Below the pieces are notes generated by a model. That model ran no database searches. It had not been told where the DNA came from and saw nothing but the letters and a program-made list of their open reading frames with translations. From the NCBI RefSeq assembly GCF_048544455.1, contig NC_133528.1, positions 49,652,293 to 49,716,292 on the forward strand: a DNA stretch of 64,000 nt, read 5' to 3'. Position 1 is the stretch's first letter. Every line of letters begins with the position of its first letter. The DNA is from Silene latifolia. Lineage: Eukaryota > Streptophyta > Magnoliopsida > Caryophyllales > Caryophyllaceae. Below are positions 33,911-47,392 of the stretch, in pieces. The translations under genes were made by a program, and so were the position numbers.

Positions 33911-36900
33911 GACACAAGGTGTGCGCTACCAATTCTCTTGTCCATTTTAATCTCCCACTCAATACAAGGTGTCTTTCAGGTTGCACTTTCACATGAACAC
34001 ATCGCGAGTGGTTTTCTCGATCGGGAGTGTGACTACCTGACCGGAAAAATCTCTCACAGATTACTTCCGAGCGTGGCCACGCATTTGTAGTCATTAACTC
34101 CTCGAGTGGCCTTGAGATATAGTTACCCAACGTGGGTGGACAATTCCTGTATGCCCTATCTATCCTATTGCACAATACAGCTCACCATGACCTAGTAAAT
34201 GCCCTTTTGGCCTCCTTTCACGGCACGACCTAGGACAAAAACCAAAGTCACTCGAAAACTACACCTGCTCAGATAATAGTCTCCAGTCAAAAGAATTGAC
34301 TCATTAGAACATCTTAGAGATCCCCGCCACGACCAGGCGTCTATAATAGAACTTAGGGACTCTCTAAATGGTCAATGTCCGGCAAAATGTCACACACTCT
34401 GCCTATGTAATCGAGCAGTCATCACATATGACCTTATGGTGTTGAACAACCATCAATCGACTTACAATCTAGTCACTCCGAGACGTCACCTCATTATGTG
34501 ACTAGGGACAAAATACAATGTTCATCTTATTCACTTGAATATTATTCAACATTGTCTCCACAACTTATTCAGATAAACAAGGTATTCAATGTTTTCAGTC
34601 AAACTGAATAATTGAGTTCTTAAAGAAACTCTAACAATGAATGCAATCATCACTTATGTAAATATCAATACTCTATCCAATATTTACATAACGATCTTCA
34701 GCAATTAAGGTATACTGCTCAATCACATTGACATGACATAACCATCATGTCAACCTTATGCCAATGGCTTTGGTTAGAGGATTAGCAACAGTTGCATCAC
34801 TCTAATTTCCATTGCAATTTTCCTTTCTTCTATGCAATATTTTCATCACATAGAGCCTTTCTAAGTACATGTCTAAACAAGTTTTTAGACTCTGGTTCTA
34901 AAGCCAGTCAAGCACTCCCACTGTTTTCACAGTCTCTCCGGGAACGATATTCAGCTAACAGAACTACTCTAGTTCCATTAAAATCCGGTTATCTACTATC
35001 TCTCTTATAACATCGGATGTTGTAATGTACTTAGCTTTTCGTTCATGATTTATATGTATAACACTTATACATACACATCCTTCATATGACATCTTTTATG
35101 TATGACTCCTCATACAAATTTGCTTTATACATGTATAACTTCTTATACATATTATTCTTCATGCACATAACACTCTTATATGCTAACCATTCCTTAACGA
35201 GGCCCATAATATCTTATAATCATAGGAATGTTTCCGTGTAATCCATTTACACAAAATTCATAAATTCCTCCAAACTATAAGAGTAAATTCTCAGTGCTTC
35301 TCAAGTACTCAAGGATGCTCTTGATAATCATCTAGTGACATTCACTAGAAAATGATTGGTAATGACTTCTCATATTCTCAACATGATAAGTCCCAACGAG
35401 AGAAGCTTTTAGCATATTTAATAGATCCTGCAGCGGAAGCACAAGAGATCATATTAATTGATCAACAACTTGAACGAGTCAAGAATCTTATCACATAACT
35501 CTCTTGACTATAATGCTAATATCCATAGAGATCTATCTCATTAGATCCGGATATTTAATATGCGCCATGCTACTCTCAAGTATTCACCCGAGAATATTTC
35601 TAGTCACTAATATGTCAAACACATATTTAGACTAAGAAATATCACCTTAGCTACATTTCTAGTCACTAATATGTCAAGCACATATTTTAGACTAAGAAAC
35701 TCACTTTTAGCTCCCACTAAACTCCATGTATCATCATGTTATCTCGACACTCGAGTAATACCGTTTTGATAGACTACATGATTGAACCCAAAGTTCCAAC
35801 TCTTTGACGTATATAGATCACAAAAGGGATCTTTCAAGCATGCTAGGCTTCTTAGCATTGACAATATCAACAAAACTTTTTCCAAGGAGAAAGTTTCATT
35901 ATTCATTTGCCGAATCTCATCCTCATGAGAAGCTATATTGCTAAGACCATACGAATTGATAAAGGCATTTGGGTTGTCACAAACTCTCTATAACAAGCCC
36001 AAATTTTAAACATCTTATGTAAACTTTACGACAAGATCAAGGTAACCTACCAAAGTATTCACCTTAAATCAAGTCTCGAAAACATATCGTGTTTACTTCC
36101 TTATCGCATCGTGTGCAAAGAGATCAATTCCAATTGCATGGTGACAAGCCATCACATAGAGTTCATACTATAGAAAAGCCTTTGTTGAGGGTTTATGATT
36201 CGTCACTTTTGAAAAGTAACGCAATATTATCGCAAAATTATCTCTTTATAATCACTGAGCTACAATAAATAACGTCTTCTTGCATTGTACTCACCACTGA
36301 GCCTTAATAAATAACGTCTTTTTGCATTGTACTCAGTTTGTGGGTCTTGGACTTCCGTAAGTTCAAAATTTCTCCCACTCTATCTTCCAGAAAATGAAAA
36401 TCTTTCTGGAAAGACAGTATTATGAGCCACAAACTCTTTGTTCTCATTTTATAGGAGTAAAAACCAAGTGGTTCAATTTTGGATAACCCTCACAAATACA
36501 CAAACTGGTTCTGAACATAAACATTTATGATCCCAAATGTATAAAAAGATAAGTTAGGGACTCTCCCTATCCATATCTCATATGGAGTCATTTAGGCTAT
36601 TATAGTTGGTTTTAAACTTTTAGTGAGAAAATAGCTTACGAAAATTGCGAAAAACCTCAAAATATATCTCATGAAGTTTGGTTTATATACTTGACTACAC
36701 CATACTCTATGGTGTCCCAAGGAGAAGGTATTATGTGAACTGGTTCACAATCTTCTTAGTGATTATCAAGATCATTATTTGATATTACCCATTTGATCTT
36801 CAAAGTCATTACTTTGAAACTTTCGATCAACATCTTGATCTTGACGTGCTTTTGGTTTACTACTTTATTTTGAAAATATTTCACGTTTCAAAAATCACTT

Positions 36901-38240
36901 TTATGTCTTATTAAATAGATACGAGGTTTTCATATCTACTTAACAATACGGTAAAAGTAACCAAGTATGTATATTACCAACTATCGGCCTTACACATCCG
37001 TATGTATATGGTCAATCACCTCACTATTTGTGTTTCTTTTCTACAAAAGAAAACATAATACATGCACACATACCATAAGACTCACAATCAAATGGTTGTT
37101 CGATGTGCTTATCGTTTATACGTGAAACGAATTTACTTGAGGTTTGATCAATTTGGGTTCACCGGAGTAGAGACTTTAAAATCTACAAGATAGTATAACA
37201 TTTAGTTGTCGTGAAGGATGTAAAATTCCTCTAACTTGAGTGGTCTAAACCAACCACTAAGTCATCATAGAAGTAGGTACAACATTTTGTTTTAAATCAC
37301 ATAAGTGATGCCTTCTATGTATGAACATAGATGATTACATTCTTTTAAAACTAAATTTAGGTACATTTGTCCTCATCGAAATCATTGCTAATCTAGCACC
37401 ATTTCGATACCAAAATGTCCTAAGCTAGACGTCTTACGTTTTATCAATTCATGTAAACTTCTTTACAAAGAAATGATCCATACTTGGTATCTCATATCAA
37501 GATAGTGGAACTAGCCTATCCATTGAGTAGATGTCTCTTTCAACTTTGTTCTATCGCATACATCTAGGGTTGATTCTTCTTAACTCCCACTCACTTTCAC
37601 ATTCCTCTTTGCTTCAATCAAGCAAAAATGAATCTCATGAAGATCTCTCTTCAAGTCATTAGTGATATTTTATACACTTAGTAAAAGTGAATTACTATAA
37701 AGTGAGTGCAACATGTGGCAAAATCTCAATTTCTTGCGAAATTGGACTACCTAACCGTTCAATTGTCATCATATGTCTAAACTCTTTAGCGCATAAACAA
37801 TCGATTTGGCTTTTATTGAATTGAGCCATTTGACGGTATTATATTGGAGTATCATTTGTGTTTTGAAAACTCTTTTCGCAAACGTTTGAATTACTCTTGA
37901 GTAATTAAAAACTAATATGTCATCTTCATGACGGAGGTGTCACTTTCGAAATCAAGACTCTCTTGATAAAATGTGACTCCCTTTTAAACTCGTAATATGA
38001 GTTTGCAACATAAAACCCCTTTTTAGTATGTATGGACGTTAAGTTGTATAATAATCGCAAAAATCGTTGTAAGCTTATGTAGGTGAATTGGTAAATCATG
38101 TTACCAAGCATTAATTCCTTCAAAGAAACCGCTTCCTATGAAAGAACGAAACGAGTATAATAATAAATAGAGGATGAAAGGAGGATGAAGTGCGCGATGT
38201 CATAGTAAATACATTAATGAAAAAGAACGAAAAATAGGAA
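33911..38240 (-). pseudogene. Decayed copia gag-pol region of the old element
   Basis: No long frame survives. Position by position it still follows the better-kept relative at 41802-45354. For example, 36360-36400 matches the complement of the 'agtgggagaaattttgaa' zone near 43580, and 36550-36600 matches the complement of the integrase end near 43350 ('atatggagt', 'agttagggact'). It is a heavily broken fossil. Confidence 0.65.
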
Positions 38241-39705
38241 AAATTAACATTCAATGTTTTTAAAAATACTTGTGAAAAACATGTTCAACAAGTTTTAGCA
38301 TTTATATAATGACCTCCCACTAAATTATATAAATGATTCCAAGACCCAAATATTAAACAAAAATGAGCATCGCTTGTGCGAAACATCCCATAATTGCGTA
38401 AATTCGATAAGTCACGTTGACTAATTCTACCTCTAGAACTCTTAGTCGACGAATTTCCTCAAATTCATCTACTAGTCCCGGAACACAAGACCGTCTTATA
38501 TCCCGTTGAGTCCAACCAACTTTGGCGCGTGATAACCGTTTACCACCCTACTTACTCAAGGTAAAAAGAGAACATCCCGCTTGGGCGAGCGTGGCTCTAA
38601 TGAACAAGAGATTCATAGGTGTTACTAATTGGTAAGGCTAATCTAAATTTTAGTTATGTGAGAGATCTTGTCAAGTTAGTCATAAATTCCTTATAAGTGA
38701 ATTAATTCGGTGAATGTAAATGACGTGAATTGACAACCGCGAAAATAAAATGCATGTGAATGGCGATTTTGGCATGCGCGAAAATAAAACAAGCAAACAT
38801 GTAAGCATATCAATAAATCCTAGTATGGCCTCCTAGTTAATAAAAACTAGTCTATTACATTTCGGAAACCAACTCCTTGGTCCCTTGCCTCTTCATTCCA
38901 AAAGTGGCTCTTCCTTGTGGGATTTGGAACACCTTCCAAAAATAGACTCCGTCTCGATGTAATCCGTCTTTTGGAAACGCCGATAAGAATAACTATTACA
39001 ATTTAAATTACAAAGCTATTCCTATTATACATTAATTAATAAAATAAATAAAACTATTAATTAATTATAAACCGACGATACGAGATCGTATTTAATTACA
39101 AACAAATCGATATTCCCATTCATTTCGGGTAATAACGATTAAAATTAACTAGGCCATACTAGGTACAACAAGATAAATACTTTAAATAAATGACAATAAT
39201 TCATTCAACTTAAATAAATATGCTTAAAATGCTGTAAAATGATGCCAAAATCGCTCTATCTATTATTCGTTGGTATCCATCTCGGTTTTTGTGGATTTAA
39301 TCGATTTTTAACATGTAAAAATCAATAATCAACTCTTAAATCTCATTTAAGTTCAAACTATTCGTCCAAACTGTTTTGAACCTCAAAATTAGTCCTCACT
39401 AATTTTATGATAAATTATTAGTTTGATTTGGTGATATTTTGCTAATTTAATCGAAAAAATCATAATATTTAAGTAAAAATCCAAAATAATTGAAAAATTA
39501 CCCAAAAATTGAAACAAAATTTTTAGTATTCTGGAACACTCTTAAGAACACCAAAATGTCATAAAAATTGCCCAAAAATTCCGTATAAATTTTATGAAGA
39601 AAAAGATCGATATTTATCGGTTTTTAACCACTAAAACCAATAAACATCAAAACAAAGTGAAAACACACATGCAAAATCACTTTTGACATTTAAATAATAT
39701 TATTA
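38241..39705 (-). other. Copia leader, minus strand, of the old element
   Basis: Matches 170-1750 of this window in order: 'gattccaagacccaaat', 'aatcctagtatggcc', 'ccaactccttggtccctt', 'ttcccattcatttcggg'. It stops about 640 bp short of where the primer site would be and adjoins the plus-strand leader that begins near 39706. Confidence 0.7.
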
Positions 39706-41801
39706 AATGTACATAAATTTATTTGCATGTTAAAGTTTCTGGTCCTAAAATGTATTTAGGATATTTTGGTTTATTTATGGATTTTATTGTTCATTTTATA
39801 CAATAATGGCATTAAAATGTGATTTTTATGATAAAAATGTCATTTTTGGACTAAAAATAGCTAAACTTTGATTTGTCCAGTGGTTTTTGGATATATTTTC
39901 ACATATATTATCTACTGATGGCCTGTAAAGTTTCATAATAAAACGAGTTGTATTGCTCGAAATATGGATTTTTCAAGTTAAAATCGTATTTAAATGAGAA
40001 AATAGGTTAATATGAGTTATATTTCGAATCTGGTCATATAAATTTAGTATGTTGTCATATGCAATTTTACAATATGTGTGTAAAATATTTGGCTATAATG
40101 AAGTCTTTATGCATGATTTATGAATTTTTGATGAAAAATCACATAAATAGTGACTTTAATTAGTAAAAATTGCTAAAACATACTTCATGACTAAGGAAAA
40201 ACGTCACATATTGCATTTTATCATATATTTCAGATCTGAAAGTGAAAACTTAATAAAAATAATTTTTCTCATATTTTTATGGCTATAATTGATAAATCCG
40301 AAAACCGCAACATTGTTTTTCTCGATAAATTTTCGAATTTTTAACCTAAGTTTTGAACATTATGAGTGTCATGGTTTTCTTTTCCAGAATGTTCATGAGT
40401 TTAAATTTCAAAATTTGAATTTATTTGAAATTTTATGATTTAATTTGAAGTTTATGACATAATTTTGTATTTTAAGCCCATTTATGAACAATATTAAGAA
40501 ATATAAGTTAATTATTGTCAATATGTCAGTGGAGACTAATTTTGAGTCCTAATTTTGTTAGGGTAATTAACTTGTACATAAATATGAATTTATGTAATTA
40601 TTGTGATTATAAAAGGTTAAATCACGCAAATCCGTAAAAACCGATTAATATACGATATTGGCTCCTTAAAGGCGATTTAGCATAAAACTGGGCATGTTCA
40701 TACATATTATAATGCTGCATTTTATTTATGATTGTCATTTTTAATTTTATGTAATTTTTGAATTATGTAATTTTACTTAGTATGGCCTTAGTTTTAATTG
40801 ATATTACCCGAAATGTATGGGAATTTCGATTCGGTTGTAATTTATTGTGATCTCGTATCAATGTTTTGTAATTTAATAGATTTATTTTTATTTTTAATTA
40901 CAAATGTATAATAGGAAATTATGTAATTTATTTTTTCCGGAGTTCCTTGAAGACGGTGCCACTCGAGAAGGCGATCCATTAAAGAAAGTGTTGCATTGAA
41001 ATGCGTGCCAAGACCGAAGTTCAAGGGACCAAAGGAGTTGGTTTCCGAATTTGTAATAGTTTATTAGATTTACTATTCTAGGAAGGCCATACTAGGATTT
41101 TTTTATGCTTTGCATTTTATTTATATGTTGCATGCATCGCTAAATCGCCATAACTAAACATGCATTTTTATCGAGTTTATCGACCGTGTCAATCACAATT
41201 ATCGTAGTTCACCGCTTTAGTACACTTAAAACGTGATAGATAATATATTGACATGACCTCTCGCTAAAATAAACAATTGAGACTTAGCCTTACCAAAAAG
41301 TAGAAACCATGAAAACCTATTTCGCGAGGGAGTGCACTCGGCCACACCGGGGTACAAACCTTGTTACGTAGGGGAAGTGGGTGATAAATGTCTATCCACT
41401 GAATTCATGTTCATGAGGGATGAATCGGCTACCCCGTACCCAAGTTAATGTGAATTTGGATCATGGACACATTTATTTGAAATTTGGATGGACCTCAACG
41501 GAAGTATTCGTGACCGTAGTCGCATGTGTTCCGAGCTATAGATAGATATTAGAGTAATTTTATCGACCGAGAGTTGTAAAAGTAGAATCGATTAAAGATT
41601 TAATCCACCGAGTTATATTGATGAGGGATGAATCGGCTACCCCGTGCCCAAGTTAATATGAATTTGGATCTCGGAATCATTTATAATAGTTGGGTAGAGG
41701 TCGCTATATAAATGCTCATATCTTGTTAAATTATTTACAAGAATGATTTAAAAAGTCAAATGTTAATATTTCCTTTTCCTCCATACTTGTAGTTCATTAC
41801 A
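39706..41801 (+). other. Long non-coding leader of the plus-strand copia element
   Basis: 2.1 kb without a credible frame. It closely matches 60660-62922 and the complement of 1-2270. It contains an internal duplication: 'atgagggatgaatcggctac' plus 'cccaagttaat.tgaatttgg' at about 41413-41462 and again at about 41621-41670. The conserved 'cgcgagggagtgcactcggcc' / 'cttgttacgtaggggaagtgg' block is at 41323-41383. Confidence 0.75.
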
Positions 41802-44800
41802 ATGAATCCATCAAACGCTACTACACCGATTACCATTGAGTCTTGCCACAATATTTTTGACGACGTTTACTTCAACAATGATTTCGACACTACTAGAGAA
41901 CTTTCTTTTGGGATAGGTTCGGATGGAAACATAAACTTCATCACTTCTTCTAAACCTCCTACTACTAATAGATCTCTTGTGAGCCGGTCTCAAGAAGACC
42001 GCCTCATAAAATCTATAGGATCTTTGTCTTTGGAAGAGAAAGATGCCAAAACTAGTGGGAGCTCAAGCAATCAAGTTCTTGCTTCCAAGGGCAAAAAAAT
42101 TAAGAAGAAGGGAAAGAAAGGGAAAAACTTCAAGAAAGTTGAAGATGAGTGCCATTATTGCTATGACATGGGACATTGGCTTAGGAATTGTCCCGTATAT
42201 TTGCGAAATATAAGGGAAGGAATCATCGTTCCAAAAGGTAAAATTCCTAAGAAAATTTATGTTATTGATGTAAATTATACTTCCACTACGACATGGGTAC
42301 TGGATACCGGTTGTGGTTCTCACCTTTGTAATCATTTACAGGGGTTAAGAGACGTGAAGAGGCTTAGCAAAGGAGATGTGGATCTACGCCTTGGAAATGG
42401 AGCTCGAGTAGCGGCCGAATCCAAGGGAACTTATGTATTAGCTTTGCCTAATGGATTTGAGTTGTATTTACATAATTGTTTTTATGTGCCTACACTTTCT
42501 AAAAACATTATTTCAATCGCTATGTTGGACATGGACGGTTTTTGTTTTGTCATTAAGAACAATCGTTGTAATATTTCAAGGAACGACTTGGTTATAGGCC
42601 AAGCTCCTTCCATTAATGGCATTTACATTTTAGAAACCTCGAATCCGACTAATGACATCTACAACATTCAATCAAAGAAACTCAAATCAAGTGATCCAGA
42701 TGAATCGTTCATTTGGCATAGTCGATTAGGTCACATAAACGAGAATCGCATTAAAAGATTAATTTCGACTAATGTGATTACACCATTTGATTATCAATCA
42801 TATGGAACATGCGAATATTGCCTTCTTGGCAAAATGACTCGTAATCCTTTTAGCGGTAAAGGAACTCGAGCAAGTGAAATATTGGGACTCATACATACCG
42901 ATTTATGTGGACCAATGAGTATCACCGCTCGAGGAAATTATGACTACTTCATAACCTTCACCGATGACTTGAGTAGATATGGTTATATCTATCTAATGAA
43001 GCATAAAAGTGAAGGTTTTGAGAAATTCAAGGAATTTCAAAACGAAGTAGAGAACCAATTGAACAAAAGGATAAAGGCACTACGATCCGATCGTGTTGGA
43101 GAATATCTTAGCCTTGAATTCGATTCACACTTGAAAGGTTGTGGTATTATATCACAACTTTATCCACCCGGAACACCACAACTCAATGGTGTTGCCGAAA
43201 GGAGAAATCGAACCTTACTTGATATGGTTCGATCCATGATGAGTCAAACCGAGTTACCGAACTCGTTTTGGGGATTTGCAATCAAAACTGCAATTATATC
43301 TTTGAATAATAGTCCCACAAAGACAACCGAAAAGACTCCATTTGAGATATGGAAAGGACGAGTTCCTAATCTATCCTACATGAAGATTTGGGGATGTAAT
43401 GCTTACGTTAAGGCAAAGACCGACAACAAGCTTGCCTCAAGATCCGAAAAATGCATCTTTGTAGGTTACCCCGTGACCTCTCGAGGATATTACTTCTACA
43501 AGCCTCAAGAAAACAAAGTGTTTGTGTCTTGCGAGGCTGTCTTCTTAGAAAGAGAATTTATTTCTAAGAGACAGAGTGGGAGAAATTTTGAAGTTGATGA
43601 AGTTCAAGAGCCACAAACCGAGGTAGAGACGCAAGAAGATGTTCCTTCGTCATCTAGCGCGGTAGTCCCTCCTCCTCTTAGAAGAACGGGCCGAGTTATT
43701 CGCCATCCCGATCGATATGTGGGACTTATCGAAGAAGATGGAACACTCGATGTGTTGCTTTTAGAAAGTGACGAGCCCGCCACATACAAGGCCGCAATCT
43801 CTAGTCCAAATTCCTCCTTATGGCTTGAAGCCATGAAGTCCGAGATGGATTCTATGCATGAAAAACAAGTTTGGAACTTGGTGGATTTGCCTAAAGGGGC
43901 AAGAACTCTTCAATGCAAATGGATTTTCAAGGTCAAGAATGGCATAGAAGGACATGATGATGTCTACAAATCTAGGATAGTGGCAAAAGGATTTACCCAA
44001 GTCCAAGGTCTCCATTATGATGAAACCTTTGCCCCAGTAGCCATGCTAAGATCCATACAGATTTTGTTAGCTATTGCCGCATTTCATGATTATGAAATAT
44101 GGCAAATGGATGTCAACACCGCTTTTCTAAATGGGCATTTTGAAGAGGAGGTGTATATGATACAACCCGAAGGTTTTGTCGATTCTAAAAATCCTAACAA
44201 AGTGTGCAAGCTTAAGAGATCCATTTATGGTCTTAAGCAGGCATCAAGAAGTTGGAATCATCGATTCGATCATGTGATAAAAGAGCATGGTTTCACTCGA
44301 AGTGTTGAGGAACCATGTTTATACATGAAATTTAGTGGGAGCAATGTTGTGTTCCTAATCTTGTATGTCAATGACATACTACTCATTGGAAATGACATTC
44401 CAATGTTGTCTTCTGTTAAGAAGTGGTTAGGTAACCATTTGCAAATGAAGGATTTAGGAGAGGCGCAACGCATATTAGGTTTCCGGATCCATAGAGATAG
44501 ATCCAAGAGGATATTGGCACTAAGTCAAGAGTCTTATGTTGATAAGATTCTTCGACGTTTCAGCATGGACAAATCAAAAAGGGGATTGGTACCTATGGTA
44601 ACTGGGACGATATTGAGCAAGTCTCAATCGCCCTCCGAACCCCATGATGTTGAATGCATGAAGTTGATCCCTTATGCTTCCGCTGTTGGATTAATTATGT
44701 ACGCCATGATATGCACACGTCCTGATGTCTCGTATGCCTTGAGCATGATGAGTAGATATCAAGGAAATCCAGGTGAGAGTCACTGGATAGCCGTCAAGAA

Positions 44801-45354
44801 CATCCTTAAGTACTTGAGAAGAACTAAAGATTCTATCTTAGTGTTTGGAGGAGACACCGAGCTTCGTGTTAATGGATACATGGACTCAAGTTTTCAAACG
44901 GATAGAGATGACATGAAATCATAAGCTGGTTTTGTTTTCATGCTCATTGGTGGTCTTTGTTATTGGAGAAGCTTCAAGGAAGTCTGTGGATCATGGATTC
45001 AACAACGGAGGTCGAGTACATTGCAAAGATCGAAGCGCCAAAGAAGCTGTATGGATCAGGCAATTCACGGAAGGTCTAAGAGTAGTACCTACCGCAAATG
45101 ATCCCATCACTCTCTATTGTGATAATAGTGGGACGATCTTCCAAGCTAAAGAGCCAAAGTCTACTAATAGATCTAGACATGTACTTAGAAAGTATCATGT
45201 AATTAGAGATTTCATTGAAAGAAAGGAAATTGCGATATGTAAGGTTAGGATGGATGACAACATAGCCGATCCACTCACCAAGCCTTTATCGCAGGCTAAA
45301 CACAACAGACATATGGTGTCCATGGGTCTTAAACGTGTACCTAGTTTGTGTTAG
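41802..45354 (+). pseudogene. Copia gag-pol region (nearly whole, broken)
   Basis: Starts MNPSNATTPITIESCHN at 41802. A CCHC knuckle zone (CHYCYDMGHWLRNCP) lies at about residues 117-131 and the aspartic protease (WVLDTGCGSHLC) at about residue 165. GAG-pre-integrase (FIWHSRLGHINENRIKRLI) is at about residues 304-322. The integrase core follows (HTDLCGPM, TFTDDLSRYGYIYL, PPGTPQLNGVAERRNRTLLD), then the copia reverse transcriptase (KWIFKVKN, WQMDVNTAFLNGHFEEEV, LLIGND), and RNase H sequence to 45354 (LYCDNSG, RSRHVLRKYHVIRDFIE, DNIADPLTKPLS). The element would make capsid, protease, integrase and reverse transcriptase for its own copying. One long frame covers most of it, with about one or two visible breaks. 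Copia lineage was not assigned. Confidence 0.92.
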
Positions 45355-46100
45355 ATTTTGAAATGAAATAAAAAGTGTTATTTTTGTTCATGTTCATAAT
45401 CACATTTGTCTTTTATCTTTTCTTTATACATTGTTACATCCAAACGGGTTGTAGTGACAATTGAACCCCGTTAAAGTGAACATGGATTAACATAGTATTC
45501 GCCCATAGTCACTTGTATGAGGTGACGTCTCGAAGTGACTAGAGTGTGATGCGATTGATGGCAAGTGCCATGGAGTCATATGAAAATGACTAGTCGATCA
45601 CATAAGCAGACTGTTAGGAACGATTTGGCAGGCCTTATGACCGCTTATAGAGTTCTGGCAAATTTATATAGCCTGGTCGTGGCGAGAGCTACTATAGTAT
45701 TCTAATGAGTCGATTCTTTTGACTAAAGACTGTTCGCCTAAGGTGGCACAGTTTCAGATTAACTTTGATTTATGTTACTACGACCTTCGTAAATGGGGTC
45801 AAATGGGCATATTTTGGGTTATGAAGGCTGTGGCTAGTCGAAGGGAATAAGTGCGATAGGAATTGTCCACCCCTTGTCAGGGTTATAACAATATCTCAGG
45901 GCCACTCGAGGAGAAATGAACTGGAAATGCGTGGCCACGCTCGGAAGGTATCTATGGTAGATAATTCCGGTCAATCAGTTATTCTCCAGATCGAGGAAAC
46001 CACTCTCGATATGATCACTTGCAAGTACGACATGAAAGACACCTTGCATTGAGTGGGAGATAGTAATAGGACAAGAGAATTGGTGACGCACACTTGTCGA
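45355..46100 (+). other. 3' untranslated zone of the plus-strand copia element
   Basis: Non-coding. It corresponds to the complement of 22881-23780 and of 33911-34520 ('ggcctggtcgtgg' / 'ccactcgaggag' series). Confidence 0.6.
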
Positions 46101-46115
46101 GGACAAGTGGGAGAT
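46101..46115 (+). promoter_or_regulatory. Polypurine tract
   Basis: GGACAAGTGGGAGAT directly before the LTR start TGTTGGAATATGTG. It is the priming site for plus-strand synthesis in this family. Confidence 0.85.
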
Positions 46116-47392
46116 TGTTGGAATATGTGTCCTCCGACAATAATGCGATCACAACTGTCGATCATGATGATCACATGTTTACATCTCATTTCAAGAATAC
46201 ATGTGGGAAGTAATATTTTACTGTCAACTGGTCCACACATATCGGTAATGATTGACTGACTAGAGTTTGACATTACTGTCGTGCGATGGTGGTGACCAGT
46301 TGATCCCCTTAGGTCATACCTAATGGGTGACACTCTTAATTGTTTATTTAATTGATCGTATGTCGATACGAGTTAATTAAATTGCTTAAAATTGACGGAT
46401 GATTTTGGAAGTAATATTTACGTGTCTTATTGAAATTTGATTATAATAAGATACGGTCTAAATAATCGAATTGTTTTATTACTTAGATGAAATCATTGTT
46501 TACGGAAACAATTGAAACGGAATGAATAAATTATTATAAATACAGAATGTTGTAGTTTATAATTCGGAAACACTTTTGGTACAAGTAATTATGAATTACT
46601 ATGTTAATTTTTATAAGTGACATATTTTATTAATATGTTGATTTTTAATTGTTAAAAATACATTTTATATATAAGATGTCATGTAATGTGTCACATGTGA
46701 CATATTGACAAAATCACAAATAAAATGTACTCATCCATTTTATGTGTGTCTACCGAAATGGAGGGGTCTTTTAGAGTTTTTTATTGTGTTGTATAATAAG
46801 TGGAAAACACAATTATAATAACCTAGACCTAGCCTTGCATGCATAGCTTTATCTTGGGAAGAAAAGGAAGGCATGCATTGGATATTTCCCCTCCCCCATG
46901 ACCGGTTTTCCCATAAGAAAGAGCAAAGGGTTTTGCTTATATTTTTACTCTTACACTACAATATTTGCTAGTGTAACCTTCATTCCAATATCTCATAAAA
47001 ACTTATAGAAAGATAAGAGAGAAAATCTCCAAAATCTTCCCCTACTCTTGGCCGAATAAACAAGAGTACCAACAAATATTTTGGGTCAATTTTAGTTAGA
47101 TTAATATTGTTCTAGTATTAATAATATTAATCTATTAAGAGGTCATCTTGGGTATACGTCTTTGGGAGGGATTCTAAGCTTGAATCCTTGTTCATCCAAT
47201 ATTAGGAAGCTCAAGAACAAGTAAGAAGGAGATCTTACTTGTGCCCAAAAATCCGAAACTATCATAGTAAGGATTGATGATTTCTTCTCTATTTATTTAA
47301 GTTTGCATGTATAAGTTTTTTAATTATTTTACGACTAAATAATTTCTCACATATATGAATATGTTAAATAATGAGATTAATATTTTCTAACG
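46116..47392 (+). repeat. Copia 3' LTR (1.28 kb)
   Basis: Begins TGTTGGAATATGTGTCC, includes gacattactgtcgtgcgatgg and the ctcaagaacaag / gtgcccaaaa zone, and ends near 47392 (tattttctaacg). It is very similar along its whole length to 59294-60542 and, as the complement, to 2389-3720. Confidence 0.85.

Larger units (their letters stand above)
21067..39705 (-). mobile_element. Old minus-strand Ty1/copia element, host of the nest
   Basis: Its 3' LTR is split in two (21067-21885 and 33486-33895) by the younger copia element at 21886-33485. After the LTR come a polypurine tract, a badly decayed gag-pol zone (33911-38240) and a leader (38241-39705) that matches the leader of the first element in this window. 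No 5' LTR is seen: the leader meets a plus-strand relative near 39705. It is broken many times over and clearly older than the element inside it. Confidence 0.7.
39706..47392 (+). mobile_element. Plus-strand Ty1/copia element with 3' LTR
   Basis: Leader (39706-41801), gag-pol (41802-45354), 3' untranslated zone (45355-46100), polypurine tract and 3' LTR (46116-47392). No 5' LTR or primer site is seen: the leader begins about 100 bp beyond where a primer site would be, at the head-to-head junction with the old minus-strand element. The coding region is the best preserved of the copia copies here, with only a few breaks, so it is fairly young. On its right it touches gypsy gag DNA at 47393. Confidence 0.85.

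Noticed and set aside
34792-35010. Short frames in 33911-38240 as genes
   Set aside because: The region follows the minus-strand copia pol in order, so the frames are chance within a fossil.
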